A stretch of 64,000 bases of DNA from Crotophaga sulcirostris (taxonomy: Eukaryota > Chordata > Aves > Cuculiformes > Crotophagidae): NCBI GenBank assembly GCA_013397455.1, contig VYZB01000326.1, positions 796,677 to 860,676 on the forward strand, in the 5' to 3' direction. Of the stretch, positions 36,701 through 48,890 are shown piece by piece. The notes under the pieces are model-generated. The model was not told the DNA's origin, did no database searches, and was given only the letters and a program-made list of their open reading frames with translations. The translations under genes were made by a program, and so were the position numbers. Numbering within the stretch: the stretch's first letter is position 1; each line of letters opens with the position of its first letter.

Positions 36701-36960
36701 ATTGCCTACAACGGATTTAGTTGGGCTGGGCCAACGTGCAGCACCTCAAATAAGTTTCCTTCTAAAAAATGAGAAAATAGCACAGCAAACAGCCCTTGGT
36801 ATCAGATGTTATCCTTGACTCCAGACTGGTCTTGCTTTCACACCTCAGCCTGGATCTGGTGGCAACTGTTGCCACCTCTTGTGCACGCTTGATGGTACCT
36901 AACACCAGCAGCTCCTTGCTTTCAAAGGGATGGAGCTTACTTAAACATGCTGGTGCAGAC
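33749..36960. other. Unique sequence with one MIR-like piece
   Basis: A run of 18 T lies at about 34424-34441. A MIR-like piece is at 35345-35420. The 172-codon plus frame at 36202-36720 is in unique sequence, but no motif or splice context supports it as an exon. Confidence 0.5.
35345..35420 (-). repeat. Probable ancient MIR fragment
   Basis: The plus strand has GACAGGGAAACTGAGGCACA followed by AGGATAGGACCTGCTCACCC. This matches the reverse complement of the MIR 3' core, where GAGGAAACTGAGGCACAGAG precedes a CTTGCCCA block. The piece is short but the GGGAAACTGAGGCACA block is characteristic. Confidence 0.6.
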
Positions 36961-37145
36961 CATAGAAACATAGAATCACTAAGGTTGGAAAAGGCCTCTG
37001 AGATCATCCAGCCCAACCATCAGCCCAACCCCACCAGGCCTACTAAACCATGTCCCAAAGTGCCACATCTATGCTTTTTTTGAACACCTCCAGGGATGGT
37101 GATTCCACCACTTTGCTGGGCAGTCTGTTCACAGACACAAGGTTA
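36961..37145 (-). mobile_element. CR1 LINE 3' fragment (group C)
   Basis: The plus strand begins CATAGAAACATAGAATCAC. It continues with AAGGCCTCTGAGATCATCC, TACTAAACCATGTCCC and GGGATGGTGATTCCACCAC. About 185 bp are recognisable. It lies 280 bp upstream of another minus-strand CR1 of a different group, so these are two insertions. Confidence 0.92.
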
Positions 37146-37424
37146 AAAACTAGATGTGGTCTCCTCTATTGCTCTCAGAAGGAGAAGCACCAATTTTTCT
37201 CATCTCCAGGAGGCTCCTGGAGATGGTCAAAATCAGTTGTACAGCCCTCAGGCAGGGAGGTCAACCAAAGAAGCTCCTGAGCTGCAAAAGCAGCCCCTTC
37301 CATGCAGGGAGCTGGGCAAGCAAGCAAAAGGAGGAGAAATGGGGAGAGATGGAGAATGAGGATGCTGCTTCTTGCTCCTCCTGGCTTTATTCAAGCACCA
37401 AACACAACCAGAACTGAAAGCATT

Positions 37425-37650
37425 TCACAATATCACAGTATTACAAGGTTGGAAAGGACCTCTGAGGTCATCGAGTCCAACCTATAACCCAACACTAACA
37501 CCAACCCATCATCTAAACCATGGCACTGAGTGCTTCAGCCAATCTCCTGTTAAACACCTCCAGGGTTGGCGACTCCACCACCTCCCTGGGCAGCGCATTC
37601 CCATGGCCAATCACCCTTTCAGGGAAGAACTTTTTCCTAATATCAAGCCT
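37425..37650 (-). mobile_element. CR1 LINE 3' fragment (group B)
   Basis: The plus strand starts TCACAATATCACAGTATTAC and shows the group B 3' UTR. It then reads on past TAAACCATGGCACTGAGTGC into the ORF2 end (CAGGGTTGGCGACTCCACC, CAATCACCCTTTCAGG). Together with 10946 it shows what normally follows the point where the two minimal group B copies stop. Confidence 0.95.
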
Positions 37651-38072
37651 TGGTGCAGCCAAGCCCCTCCAAACCCTATGCTGCAGTGGGGACTGATGTC
37701 ACAAAGCCACATCGCATTTGATCACCCACAGCATGCAGAAGGACAACAGCCTTCGTGTTGCAGTTTTTTTTCCTTTGCTCCCCACACAAGGGGCCCATTG
37801 ACAGCTGGGTTAACCATAGCCTTTGGCCTGAGCCTGCAGCAGCACTCGAACTCGCTCCTGGGGTGCTGCTGCCAGCACGATGTGCAGCAACAAGAGGGTT
37901 TGTGTTTGCAGGGCAGGCGGCGGATAAAGAGCCAGTGTTTGCTGCCGCCGGCGTTACCGGCTGACCCGCGCCCACAAGCAAGTGCCTGCCTTTCCTCACA
38001 CCCGAGTCTGCAGCTCCCCTGACCCCCTCCAGAACCCCAGCATCGTGCTGCTGCCCTGAGAGGGGGACTCAG
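37651..38072. other. Unique sequence with small CpG cluster
   Basis: Nine CpG fall between 37879 and 37970, including CTGCCGCCGGCGTTACCGG. No exon is supported; the frames on both strands overlap each other. Confidence 0.4.
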
Positions 38073-38169
38073 ATCATGGAATCATGGAATGGTTTGGGTT
38101 GGAAGGGACCTTAAAGCCCATCCCTTAAAGTCACGGGCAGGGACACCTCCCTCTGGGTCAGGGTGCTGG
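38073..38169 (-). mobile_element. Short CR1 3' fragment (group A)
   Basis: TCATGGAATCATGGAATGG opens the element and GGACACCTCCCTCTGGGTCA closes the recognisable part. A small internal change repeats CCCTTAAAG, at 38107 (as CCTTAAAG) and 38121, replacing the usual CAGTTCCACCCC segment. Confidence 0.9.
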
Positions 38170-40978
38170 AAGGCAGAAGGTACCATGCTCATACCCTGAC
38201 TCAGGTTCTCCGGGGTGCAGGGAGGGGAGCAGAGGCTGCACAAACATTTTCCTCAAGCATCACAGCTCTGGTGTTCACCTTCATCCATGTTTTGGTGAAC
38301 AGCACCAACAGCTGATAGAAAAATATGGGGGTTCAAGCAAGAGCCAGCCTTTGGTTTCCATTCCAATGAATTTCCATCCACCTCCAGACATGGTATTTGA
38401 TGAGGAGTCTGCAGGATGCAGTGGGATCGAGAAGGCTTGTGCCAGCCTTTACCACCTTACACACAGCCCCTTTATCCTCCTGCCTCCAACACACACCCCA
38501 AGATTAGGCTGAAGAGTGATGGATCATTCAAAGTGGCACACAGAGACACAGCCAATTCTGTCCTGACCTTTAGCAATTAACTTGCATTCTTCTAACAGCA
38601 TCACACATTAAATTTCTGGTCTGTTTAGGTTTTATAGAACCAAGTCACAAAACCAGCCTTTTCTTTTCCCCCAAAAAACCAACAGAGCATGGAAATAAGG
38701 GAAAGCAAAAAGGCAATAAAGTGTTGCCAGTAAATCCCAAACAATTAGGAGGCAGGTACCACAGGTACCACAGCCCAGTTATAGCACCCTGATTGGACTT
38801 GGGCCAGTTTGTATCTTCTTGTACTCCCTTATCTCGATTTAAAGAGCTCAGGCTCACACCAAATGCTCTGGATTCAGCTCCCAGGCTTCAAATGCATCAT
38901 GTGCACCGCATCCTTTTGACTCCAGCCGTGACTGTCAGAGCATCCCAGCTCTGCAGCACAGAAACCTTTCCCCCCTTCTCTAATTTATTGCCTGTGCCTG
39001 GCTGAGGTGCCCAGTGCCTGGCACATCGACCTGATGTGGGACCTGCCACCAACCCTGCACAGCTCCTGGTGTGCCATTGCCAGTGGCCTTTGCTCCCAGC
39101 CCAGGGGGTTGTTATCTACATCAGTGACTGCAGGAGAAGGCAGAACCCTGCCTGCTTTCCTAGCGGATGGCAGTGCTCACCTTTCTGCCACTATGCCCAC
39201 TAGCCAAATTCAAGGCCAAGTGCATGAGCAGATGGAGAAGCAAACATGAAATGCTCCCCCCACTTCCATTTGAATCAGGCACAGGTGATTCCTGCTCGGC
39301 ACTGGAGATGCTGAGCTTGTGGGGCAATAGAAACAAGCAGGGAGGGGGGAATGGGTCCTGGAGTAGTGGACACCCAAGAAATAAGGGAGCTATCCACCAC
39401 AGATCATCGAACACATTAGCAGAGCATTTGCCTGAGCAAATTACCTCGAACAGTCATTATCTCCGAGCTTATTGCTCACCGAGCCAGGAGAGAGCTGCAA
39501 GGGAGGGCAGCAGCCGGGCAGGTTATGGCAGGGCTGGTGGGCACTGCTACAGAAGGAAAATCTAGATTCTGCCAAAATGCATCATTTCAGCACCCCCTGC
39601 ATCCTCCCAGGCTTCTGGCCCTGAACCTACACCAATATCATACCCACATGCTCACACGACCCAGAGCAGCCTTGGGGCTGGTGGCCCCTTGGAGCAGAAG
39701 ACACAGGACTAGATCCATAAGGAGCATCCTGAAGCTCCTGCTGTTTTATGTCACCAAGGATCCTCCTACAGCCCAAGCCTGAATTGAAAGCAGTCCTCGG
39801 AGAAGCCCTGCTCCTCCCCAAGTCCCCACCGGCAAAAGCAGCTTTTGATCACGGTGCGCGATGTAGAATTTGACTTTGAGTGACTATAATAAAGTGTTTT
39901 TATTTTTAAGCTGTTTTATCCCGTTTTCCTAGCTCACGAGGAGTGCACCTCGGTGTCAACAGGACTCTTTTGTCTTTGTAAGCTATTTTGAGGCAAAATA
40001 TCTGTAAATTACTTCCCCAAACCTCCACACAAGCAGATCATGCAGAGAAAATAGGCTTTGCAGGAATGCAGTAAATTGTTTCTGTCACACAAGGAAATAT
40101 AACCAATAGAAATCGTTATGGATGAGTCATTATGAGAGGGACCAAAAAAATTAACCTTCATCTCTGTGCGAGGGTGTGCACGGGAGAAGAAAAGTGGTGA
40201 GCACATTAAAGCCGGGGTCTGGGGTGGTGGTGGTGGGGTGGAAAGGTGAGCAGGTACAGAAAGGTAAAGCCTGATGTGGGGCTGGGTATTTGGGAGAGGC
40301 TGCAAGGAGAGGGGTGCACAGGGCTGCTGCAAAAAGAAGAGATGTATCAGACTCCCCCCCCCTAGATGGGAAGGGATGCTCCAGAGTGGGGAAAAAGCTC
40401 TGTTCTGTCCCATTATGTGGGATTCCTTTCCTGTTCTTCCACCCCAGGGATGGGCAGGGGGTACCAGCATGGTCTTTGCCTCCACAAAAACATAATTCCT
40501 TTCCTGGAAAGAAAAGAAAGCATCCTTTCCTGCTAGCACACATGGCTTTTGTCTATCCGTGTCCTCAAATCCCTTCTCAGCCTTTGCAAACATCAGGAGG
40601 CGAGTGCGTTTGAGGAGGAAAGTGAAGCCAAAGCTCCCCAACCAAGAGCAAGCACAAGCTCTTCCCCCACCTGCTGCCACCAAAACATGTTCCAACACAT
40701 GGTTTTCTTGCTTGATCCTCCGCAACACCAGCATGAATATGCAGAGTTGTCTGTTTGTCGGGGAGTTTTTTGTTTAAATACAGAGATAAGATAAAAGAAA
40801 TGCAGGAGTGTGGGCCAGTGAGCACGAGGACGTCTGCTGCCTGCGTGGGAGAGGTGGCTCTGAGAGACAGAAACATCAGATAGAGGAGTATGTGTGAACA
40901 TGGAAGAGGAAAATATATATTCCCACTCATTCGCAGTAAGCGCCGTTGGTAGTAACACCAGCTCATGCATCACCCAAT
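38170..40978. other. Unique non-coding sequence
   Basis: No exon or dispersed repeat is supported. The segment 39840-40020 is AT-rich with GACTATAATAAAGTG and may be a conserved element. A minus-strand frame of 241 codons at 40009-40734 overlaps others on both strands and has no motif. A C9 run is near 40352-40360. Confidence 0.5.
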
Positions 40979-41119
40979 ACCCAATATTGTAGAAGCATTT
41001 GGCCAACGCGTTCAGCCACACGGTGTGAATGTTGGGGCTGTCCTGTGCAGGGACAGGAGCTGGACTCGATGATCCTTGTGGGTCCTTTCCAACTCAAGTC
41101 ATTGTATGATTCTATGATA
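40979..41119 (+). mobile_element. CR1 LINE 3' fragment (group D, plus strand)
   Basis: The plus strand shows AGAAGCATTTGGCCAACGCG, ACACGGTGTGAATGTTGGGG, CTGTGCAGGGACAGGAGCTG and the end GTATGATTCTATGAT. This is the reverse complement of the order seen at 1488 and 22828. About 140 bp remain, 5'-truncated. Confidence 0.95.
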
Positions 41120-44100
41120 ACCCATCGGCAGAATTCCACACCAGCTCTGCTTCAGCCCTTTGCCATTAACCAAGCACTTTTGCACATGAGTTTTGCCTCG
41201 TACCTGTGCGCATTTGTCACAGATGTTAAAAAAAAAAAAGGAAGCAAATCCATTTCCAGAGTGGCAGATAACGATTCCTCCTGCAATGCTGTGCAAACAA
41301 CACGGCGGAAAAGGCTCAAGTGTTAAATGTTCCCTAATGTGCAGTAATTGATTTCCATGTGAGCAGTAATGGATTTGGTCACATCATGCAACAATGGATT
41401 TGACATGGGTTCTCACTGATATTATAAACATAGTTAAGTTGTTAGCCTTGTGCCCGAGAATTAGGCCCTTAATAGCGCTGACCTCCACGACCCACGCTGC
41501 CTGGTTGGTGTTGCATATAGAGCCACCAAAGTCTTCAGGGCTGGTTCATCGTCAAGGACGCAGATGGTAATTTAACAGCTAAAAGCCACTTGGAGCTACG
41601 TGAAATGCATCCAGGGTTTTGCTCCCACCATTTGCTTGTCCATAAACACTTCCCATCTAGCCTTTCTTCTTCCCAGACATTTTGCATGGTGGTTGCACAC
41701 CTCAAGATGTTGTCCTCCCACGCCAGGGATGGGCAGTGGGTAATAGCATGGTCTTTGCCTCTACAAAAAGATAATCTACCACAGCCCAACCATTTGCAGG
41801 TTTCCACACTCATTGCAAACCCTGGTGGAAGAACTCAACCACTGCCTCATCTCCTGCTGTAGGAAACACCAGTTGAAGCCCAGCAACATCTCCTGTCAGG
41901 GACAGAAAGGTGGTCAGGGGGAGAATTGTTTCTCGTTGGGTATTTACAAGCTTTGCAGTAGTGTTAAAAATCTATTATTTTCACTCCGGCGCTGCAGCAG
42001 CGCTCGCCTTCTGTCGAGAAGTGATTGGGCTCCTGTCCGTCAGGGACACTGAGTGATTGTACTGAGAAAATTGCATTCAGCAATGGGGGATTTAAGAGGG
42101 TGCTTTTCCTCAAACAGGGCTCCAATTAATTAACTCAGAGAAGGGGGCTGCTTGGGGTTTGCTTGGTCTTTTCTGTGTTTTCCTTGGTGCATTTAATTTA
42201 TTGGCGGGTGGCTTGTTTTGTTTCCTTCTTCCTTTTCTGTTTGTCTTTAAGACTCTTTGCGGGAGGATAAAGCATAGGGAATGTATTTACTCGGCAGGGG
42301 ATTAATTGGCAAGCAGGCAGGAGAAATGGCTGGGCCAAGCCCTAAATCCCAACCCTCGCGCTGCACCTGCCAGCACCGGGAAATTGAAAAGCCTCCTGGT
42401 TGGCCAGCCTGGCGTGCTCATGGGATTTTATGGCATAGGGAAGTCAAGGTCCACTGGAAGCTGTACAAGGAAAGGACCTCAGGGATGGGGCTTTCAACCC
42501 AACTCTGCCAACCCTGCATCGTGCAAAAAAGGGGAAAAATAGCAAACACCAATGGCATTGGCACAAGGGAAGTACCAGAACCGGGTGCGCAAGAAGCAGG
42601 AGCTTGGCAGCAAGGCTAAGCTCTGTAGAGACTGTGCAAGACTCTTATTAGGATGGTGGCTGCTGTCTGAGTCAGCTCAGTGCTGTTTTGTGGCATATGA
42701 TATAGCGTTGCAATACCTTCTACTCCCCCCTTCATGCTTGGGTCATCTCCTAGACAAGCAGCTCCTCAAGACATGGATGATGCCATGATGTTTTTCAACA
42801 ACTAGCACAGAAGGGTTTGACCTCAGATGGAGTCCAATCAAGCAGACCATATCCCAAAAGGTCGTAAATATTTCACATTTAAAGAGAATTAGAGGTTGTT
42901 TGTTGCATATGGAGAGACTGTGGTGTGCTGATGGCACCACATTTATGAGCTTCAACCAAAGCACAACAGCAACGTGAAAAGCACCATAGTACACAACTCC
43001 ACCAAAGCACCAAAGTACATGATCCTATTGAGAAGAGCAGGTCCCCATGGCTCAGTACTGGGATAGGATTTGGAGGACCACAGCCTGCGGAATGCAAGTC
43101 CCAAATTTCCAATGGAAGCATATTCCCTGAGAGCAAATGGAGACCAGGATGCTAGAGCTGCATGCATGGCTCAGGGTGACCCACCACTCAACACAGCCTC
43201 TGCTCATCAGAGTCCCACTGCTCCACCACTCCAGGCAAGCCCTCCCCCAAACACCACCACAATCACGTCTGCAACCACCCAGGCCTGCCATTTCCTTCAG
43301 ACTTCAAGACATTTCACATCGCCGCTGCCATTTCAAGGGGTGAGAAAGGTCCTAATCTTGCCCTCAGCCCTAATCTTTCAAAGGAATGAATCTTCAAAGC
43401 AATCTCACCCCAGCTACACTGCAGACAAAATTTTGATTTATGAGTTGTGGCAACAGCTGAGCTCCTCTGACACGGGAGAGATGGAAAAGCATTGGGTGGA
43501 TGGGGCCAGTGCTAGGAGAAACCTCAACAGAAATCCACACCAGGAGCCCAGCTGGGGCAAAAACCACATTTTTGTCCTTGAGAAATCCCAACCTGCATTG
43601 TTCTTATCATTAACCAAAAAAGCAAGTTTCCCACCTTCACAAAAGAGGGTTTTTTAAACCAAAATGTTGACCTCAGCAATATCACTACAATCTCATCAAA
43701 GGCTTTGTTTTCCTCTTATAATATTCTACAGTTTCCTACTACAAATTGTGGTGTAGCCTACCTGCAAAAAGATCAGTTGAACCAAGGGGATTTGACTTCA
43801 TTGAAATAGAATATTTTGATGCAATTCAAAATGAGAAAATGGTGATGGCCTCATGAAATGATTTGGTTTTGGTGAATCTGTGTTTTCATTTTGAAAATTG
43901 ATTCATTAGAAAATTTTTTTTTCAGCCAGCTCTAATCAAAGTGCTGTAGGCATTCTTGGAAATTTCAGTCTCGAGCTTCAAAACAATTTAATTTGTGTTG
44001 TAAAGCAGCAAAGTTTATGACACCAAGATATAGCAAGTGGAAGCACTTTTTTGACTTTGCAAACACTTCAACTTTAAGAAATTAAATTAATTGTAATGTG

Positions 44101-46211
44101 GGAGAGTAATTTCAAAAGTTTCTCTCCTGAAGTACAGAAAGTATATTCGAACTCATCTGCAGGCAGACTTTATAAATATAATATAAGGTTGTCATCTTCA
44201 CGCTTACAGCTTGCTTTTCACTAACACCATCTCCATTTAAAATTTCTTAGGGTCGTGAGCAAATGAAATGAAAGAAAGAGCTCTGTTCAGGAAAACTCAA
44301 GTGATGGGATCATTATATAGAGCATCTCCAAAGGAAAAAGGCAATGCATAGAAAGAAAGGATCGAGAAAAATAGAGGGTATATAGCAAAAATGGAAAGAG
44401 AATGAGAACATCACGGGAAATGCTCATTCCAACAAGAGCCCCATTCACCCTCACTTGTCTTTCCCTTCAGGGTTAGTTCTTGTTTCATTACAGATTAACA
44501 CAGCATCTCTTCTCTCGAGTCTCACTTGCTGGGGATCGCTACATCCATTTAAATGGATTTCAAAAGCCAGGATTGATCTATGCCAAGTTGTAATTTTGGA
44601 CGCTAGCATGACGGGTAATGCACTCCAGCCTTTGTTGAGAGTGAAGAAGGTGTGTGAATTGCTTTCTTGATATGATAAATTCATTAGATAAAGGAATCTC
44701 AGATAACAGGCACAGCACTTAGAAAGCATCTGGTGGCACAAAGCGCAGATGTGCAGGAAAGGGGGTTGTGGCATGGCTCGCTGAGTTTACATTAGAGTAA
44801 AGAGATGGACAAAAGAGAGTTGTACAGGGGACTGGAAGGGACCTTTGGGTCAAGCAGCCCTACTTTCTCCCATCATAGATAACCACATAATATCACTCTG
44901 ATGGCTACTTGAACCCATGAACTCCATAACATGAGATGCATCTCAAAATACCAACCAGGCAGACTATGGGAAAAATAAAATGTCATTCCCCTAAGTCCAG
45001 GGGGACCACAGACCTTGTCTGAAACGCTGCTACACAAGGCAGCTAGTAGAGACATAATCAAGTGATGTCAGAAAGCTGCTCTGCTGTCCAGACTGGATGC
45101 AGAGGACTGGACAGTAGGTAGTGACAAAGCTACGGGCTGTATAATCCCTGCTAACACGCCAGCTCCTGCCACTTCCATCTGCAAACACTGGGGACCCGGT
45201 AGCTCGCTAAGCCTGCCCTCTCCGTCCTTCGTTTAAATTCAGCTCCAATGCCACAAGGAAACGAGCACAGCAAGCTCCGAGTACCTGCTCCAGTGCTTTT
45301 GCTCAAAGAAAAACAGGATGGAGAAATAGGAGGACACTTTGGCAGCCACATAAGGGAGGCTAATGAATGCTGCCAAGGTCAGAGGGGGAGCAAAGCGATG
45401 GAGATCATCAGGGTATTACAAAGCAGGAGACGGAAAAAAAGGAGTGATGGCTTTATGGAGAAGGGGAAGGAGTCAAGAGATTAGGGATGCTAAATGTTGT
45501 AGGGTTTAGAGGGTCCAGCAGTGTCTGCAAGGGGACTGCAGGGAGCCCACGCAAAGGAGAACCCACAGAGCATAGTCCTGCAGCTGAGCGAAGCTCAGTG
45601 ATCAGCGAGGAGCAGTGCAGGCTCAAGTTCTTCCAAGAAACCCCCTGCCACAATCCTCCCTGCTACAACAAGAGCCAGGAGCATCTTCATCCACCCAGCC
45701 CTTTGCCATCCACAAAGCTACTTTGTCTGAAACAAGCCTAGCAGTGACATTACTTAATCAATAAAGCGAGAGGCAGGGAGGTGGAATCCGGCACGAAGAG
45801 ATTACCGCGGCAGGAGAGCCGCTCGCAGCCACGGCGCTGGCAAAACCCTCCTGCGCCAGCTAGCCAGCTGCCAGATTGATTTTGATCTCATTAATCTGTT
45901 TTGGGGCCAGGCGGCAGCGCGGTGTTGCCGTGGGCAAAGCGGCGTGCGACGCCTTCCTCTGAACCCTCGGCAAAGGGGAGATGTTTTAAATAGAGATGTT
46001 CTCCCACCAGGAGCACTCAAGGCACCGGAGTGCTGGAAACATGGATCCTCTATCTGGGCTATTTTTTTTCATTTATGAGTTCTGCAGCTCACTATTATTT
46101 GGATTTCATGTAAGGTAATGAGGATAATGCATGTCGCTACCCAGGGAAAAGTCTTTCCTACACTTGAATTGAGGCTGTATAAATTGAACATAGAGCACAG
46201 TGCAAGGGGAT
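41120..46211. other. Five-kilobase unique stretch
   Basis: No exon is supported. It includes an AT-rich block at 41930-42140 with CTATTATTTTCACTCC and CCAATTAATTAACTC, a very AT-rich diverged region at 43660-44180 that may be an unrecognised old repeat (ending near TTTTTTTTCAGCCAGCTCTA), and the CpG cluster at 45789-45969. A weak CR1-like phrase (GACTGGAAGGGACCTTTGGG) is at about 44829-44848. Confidence 0.45.
45789..45969. promoter_or_regulatory. CpG cluster
   Basis: I count 18 CpG in about 180 bp, including TACCGCGGCAGG and AAAGCGGCGTGCGACGCC. An AT-rich TTGATTTTGATCTCATTAATC segment lies in its middle. No exon or start site is visible. A regulatory element is possible. Confidence 0.35.
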
Positions 46212-46396
46212 GGTGTTGCCCAGAGGATAACATAGCAGGCTGGGACCTGGGGTCCCTGCTCTGCTGCTGGCTCTGTAGATAACCCTAAGCAAGTTAAATC
46301 CTCCGTTTGGTCCTCTCTGCTTGCTCATAAGTAAAATAGGGATAATAAACAGATTTGAGGTCTCCCAGTGGAAAGTGCTCCATAATTGTTATTTCA
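46212..46396 (+). repeat. Ancient MIR/CORE-SINE, nearly full length
   Basis: The order on the plus strand is that of MIR from head to core: GAGGATAACATAGCAGGCTG, CCTGGGGTCCCTGCTCTGC, TAACCCTAAGCAAGTTAAATC, CATAAGTAAAATAGGGATAA and TGGAAAGTGCTCCATAATTG. It is the best-preserved of the MIR pieces here. It is about 185 bp, diverged but with all blocks in order. Confidence 0.8.
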
Positions 46397-47059
46397 GGGA
46401 TTGGAGAACATACAGAGGGTCTCCAGCACAGCCTATGTGAGATAACTCAAAGGAGGAGACAACAAACCTGTCACCTACAGGCATCAATGCATTAATTATC
46501 CTGCAGGAGCCATCTCTCAAATTAGAGTAGCATGCATATGGCCAGCCCTTTGCAACTGGACCAAGCCAAGAGCAAAACTGGGACCACTGCACAGCCCTCA
46601 CACAGGGAGGCCACTTCCAGCTGCTGCCCAAAAGAAAGGACCGTTGCTGCCTATCTCTGCAGGTCCTCCTGCTCCCTCCACCCTTCTGCCGCGCTCATCG
46701 ACCGCCTGAGGCTGCAAACTGGCCTCTGCCGAGCAAGAGTTCAGCTTCAAAGCAATTCAGATCCACAGATGTGAAGGGCTGCTCACAGCTCAGTTTAAAC
46801 CAAGTTCACGATGGTCTGGTCTTCGTCAATTAAGGACAAATTTAAGCTAATGAGAAGTAAGTGTCCAGGCAGGGCTTTACATCGATTTGGTTAAACCAAT
46901 GTAAGAGAGCAAGTGCATGTGTGGATGTGTGTATGCATGTGCGTGGATAACTCTATCTCACCTTGGCAGTTTGTCCCCAAATCTTCTTTGCTTAATTCTG
47001 AAGCTTTTTCAAATGAAGCCACCAAATTTGCAATGCTTTGCTTTGTTTTACAGCAATGA

Positions 47060-47145
47060 TGCTCACCTCGGTACTTCCAACCCCCCTGTGAAATAGTCAC
47101 TGTTTTCTTTTGTACAGAAAAGTTGGGAGATAAATTGCAGATGAT
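47060..47145 (-). repeat. Probable ancient MIR fragment
   Basis: The plus strand reads GGTACTTCCAACCCCCCTGT, GAAATAGTCACTGTTTTC and TTGTACAGAAAAGTTGGGAG. This is the reverse complement order of the MIR segment around CTGTGAGGTAGGTACTATTA and TTTTACAGATGAGG. Divergence is high. Confidence 0.5.
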
Positions 47146-47580
47146 TCAGTAAATAACTCAGCCTATGACCTTGATGCTTATTGATTCCTCAAGCTGTTTA
47201 TCTTTCTTGTGTGCTCCCCAGCAAAAACAATTATCACTTAATTATAAAGCAGCTTGGCTTGAGGGAACCGCCGATTGGCTGGCGAGCTTTGCAAAGGGGT
47301 GAGTTCATCCGCGTGCACCACGCAGCCCCGACCAAAGCGACTGCTTAAGATTCAGAGCCACCAACTTCATTATTTTCTTCCTAGCTCATGTTTTTCCCCT
47401 CGTTTTAAAATCACTTAAGGATGTTTAGCCAACCCAGGTGCCTGACTGCCCAAACACTCACGACGGATGGGATCGAAACAGCAGGTGCCAGCATTGGAAA
47501 AGGGGAAAAAAAGGAGAACTTTGATGATAAGAAGCACAAAGATATTAGTCCTAGAAACAAAATACCTAAACTGTTTTCTC
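47146..47580. promoter_or_regulatory. Candidate conserved non-coding block
   Basis: It has CAATTATCACTTAATTATAA at about 47228-47247, followed by CCGCCGATTGGCTGGCGAGC near 47268-47287. The latter contains ATTGG, the inverted CCAAT box. The mix of AT-rich motifs and an NF-Y-type box is suggestive only. Confidence 0.25.
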
Positions 47581-47640
47581 CTTCAGTGACCTTGGGTAAG
47601 GCATTTTCTCCATCTCAGTTGCCTCCTCCTTTTTCTCCAT
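47581..47640 (+). repeat. Short MIR core fragment
   Basis: CAGTGACCTTGGGTAAGGCA followed by TTTTCTCCATCTCAGTTGCC matches the MIR core block TGACCTTGGGCAAGTCAC plus CTCAGTTTCC. About 60 bp are recognisable. Confidence 0.65.
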
Positions 47641-48358
47641 GCAGAGCTGTAGCCAGCCTGCTTCCAAAACTTGGCACAAAGTGTTGGTGTTGCTCTAGAC
47701 CAAAGCTTTGCAATGCCACTGGGATAACAACAGCAATTCCACTTCTGCAGCCATGCATGCTTTTGCAAAGTACTTAGTGACATCCATTAGCACAGGAGAA
47801 AGGGATTTATCATTTATCATCTCCATCCTAAGGCTGGAGGAGAGAAAGGTACCTCCCTTTTGCTAGAAATGAAGGATTTGCAATTTTTATGCACTTTTGG
47901 GCTGTGCCACCCACCTGCAAGAGGACAGTCCTTTGCAGGGGCTTGCAGAGGTTAGCACAAACCCTGCATGGCTCAGGGTCTAGAGCTGGCACAGGACAGA
48001 TTGTCCAAAGTCATTTGGTGGCATTTCTACCTGTATGACCACAGCATGAGGACTGACAGAGCTAATCCTCCCCCTCTACAGCAGAGAGGGCAGCAGGACA
48101 TCTCCCTCCAGCTCAGAGGGCTTTGGGTGTCCCTTTTGCAGTACATTATCCCTGCACAGGGCATGGCAACTTTTTATTTCATTAAAGACATTTTGAGGTA
48201 TGGCTTCTGGATGCAGACTTGGTGGGTCAGTTACCCCACAGCACTAGCTCTGTGCATGGCAAACTTGCTATTTCAGAGTTGGGATGTGCTCTGAAAGTCT
48301 ACCAACCTCTGAGTATCCAGCAGCTCTAAATCCCACAGTACTGGAGCATCACAGACCC
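47641..48358. other. Unique non-coding sequence
   Basis: Nothing recognisable as an exon or repeat. It contains a TTTATCATTTATCATCTCC direct repeat of ATTTATC near 47805-47820. Confidence 0.45.
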
Positions 48359-48890
48359 AGGATCATAGCACAGTTTGTGTGGGAAGGGACTTCCAAAGCC
48401 CATCCATTTCCTCCCCCATGCAGTGAGCACAGACATCTTTTACTCAATCAGATTGCTCAGAGCCCCATTCAACCTCACCTGGTATTTTTTCAGGGATGGA
48501 GCTTCTACCACATCTCTGGGCAGCCTGTGCCAGTGGTTCACCACCCTTAGTGTAAAAAATGTTTTCCTTATGTGCATTTTAAATCTCCCCTCTTTGAGTT
48601 TAAAACCATTTTCTCTTGCCCTATCACAACAGGCTCTGTTAAAAAGTTTGTCCCCATCATTGCTATAGGTCCTTTTTAACTATTGAAAGGCTGCAATAAG
48701 GTTTCCCAGAGCCTTCTCTTCTCCAGGCTGAACAACCTCAACTCTCTCTGCCTGTCTTCAGAGGAGAGGTGTCTCACCCCTTTGATCATTTTTGTGGCTT
48801 CCTCTGGACCCACTCCGACAGGTCCATATCTTCCCTGGGCTGAGGACCCCAGAGCTGGACACAGTACTCCAAGATCTCCCGTGGGCTGAT
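48359..48890 (-). mobile_element. CR1 LINE, about 530 bp (group E)
   Basis: The plus strand begins GATCATAGCACAGTTTGTG and has its own 3' UTR (CAGTGAGCACAGACATCTTT), unlike groups A to D. The minus strand reads ILEYCVQLWGPQPREDMDL and WVQRKPQK from ORF2, after which the frame is lost. Divergence is greater than in group A. The 281-codon minus-strand frame reaching 49631 merely ends in this CR1. Confidence 0.92.

Noticed and set aside
36202..36720. 172-codon plus-strand open frame in unique sequence
   Set aside because: No recognisable domain and no flanking splice signals that define an exon; it remains possible but unsupported.
44826..44880. Possible CR1 3' end (GACTGGAAGGGACCTTTGGG)
   Set aside because: Only about 20 bases resemble the CR1 end, with no tail and no further 3' UTR blocks.
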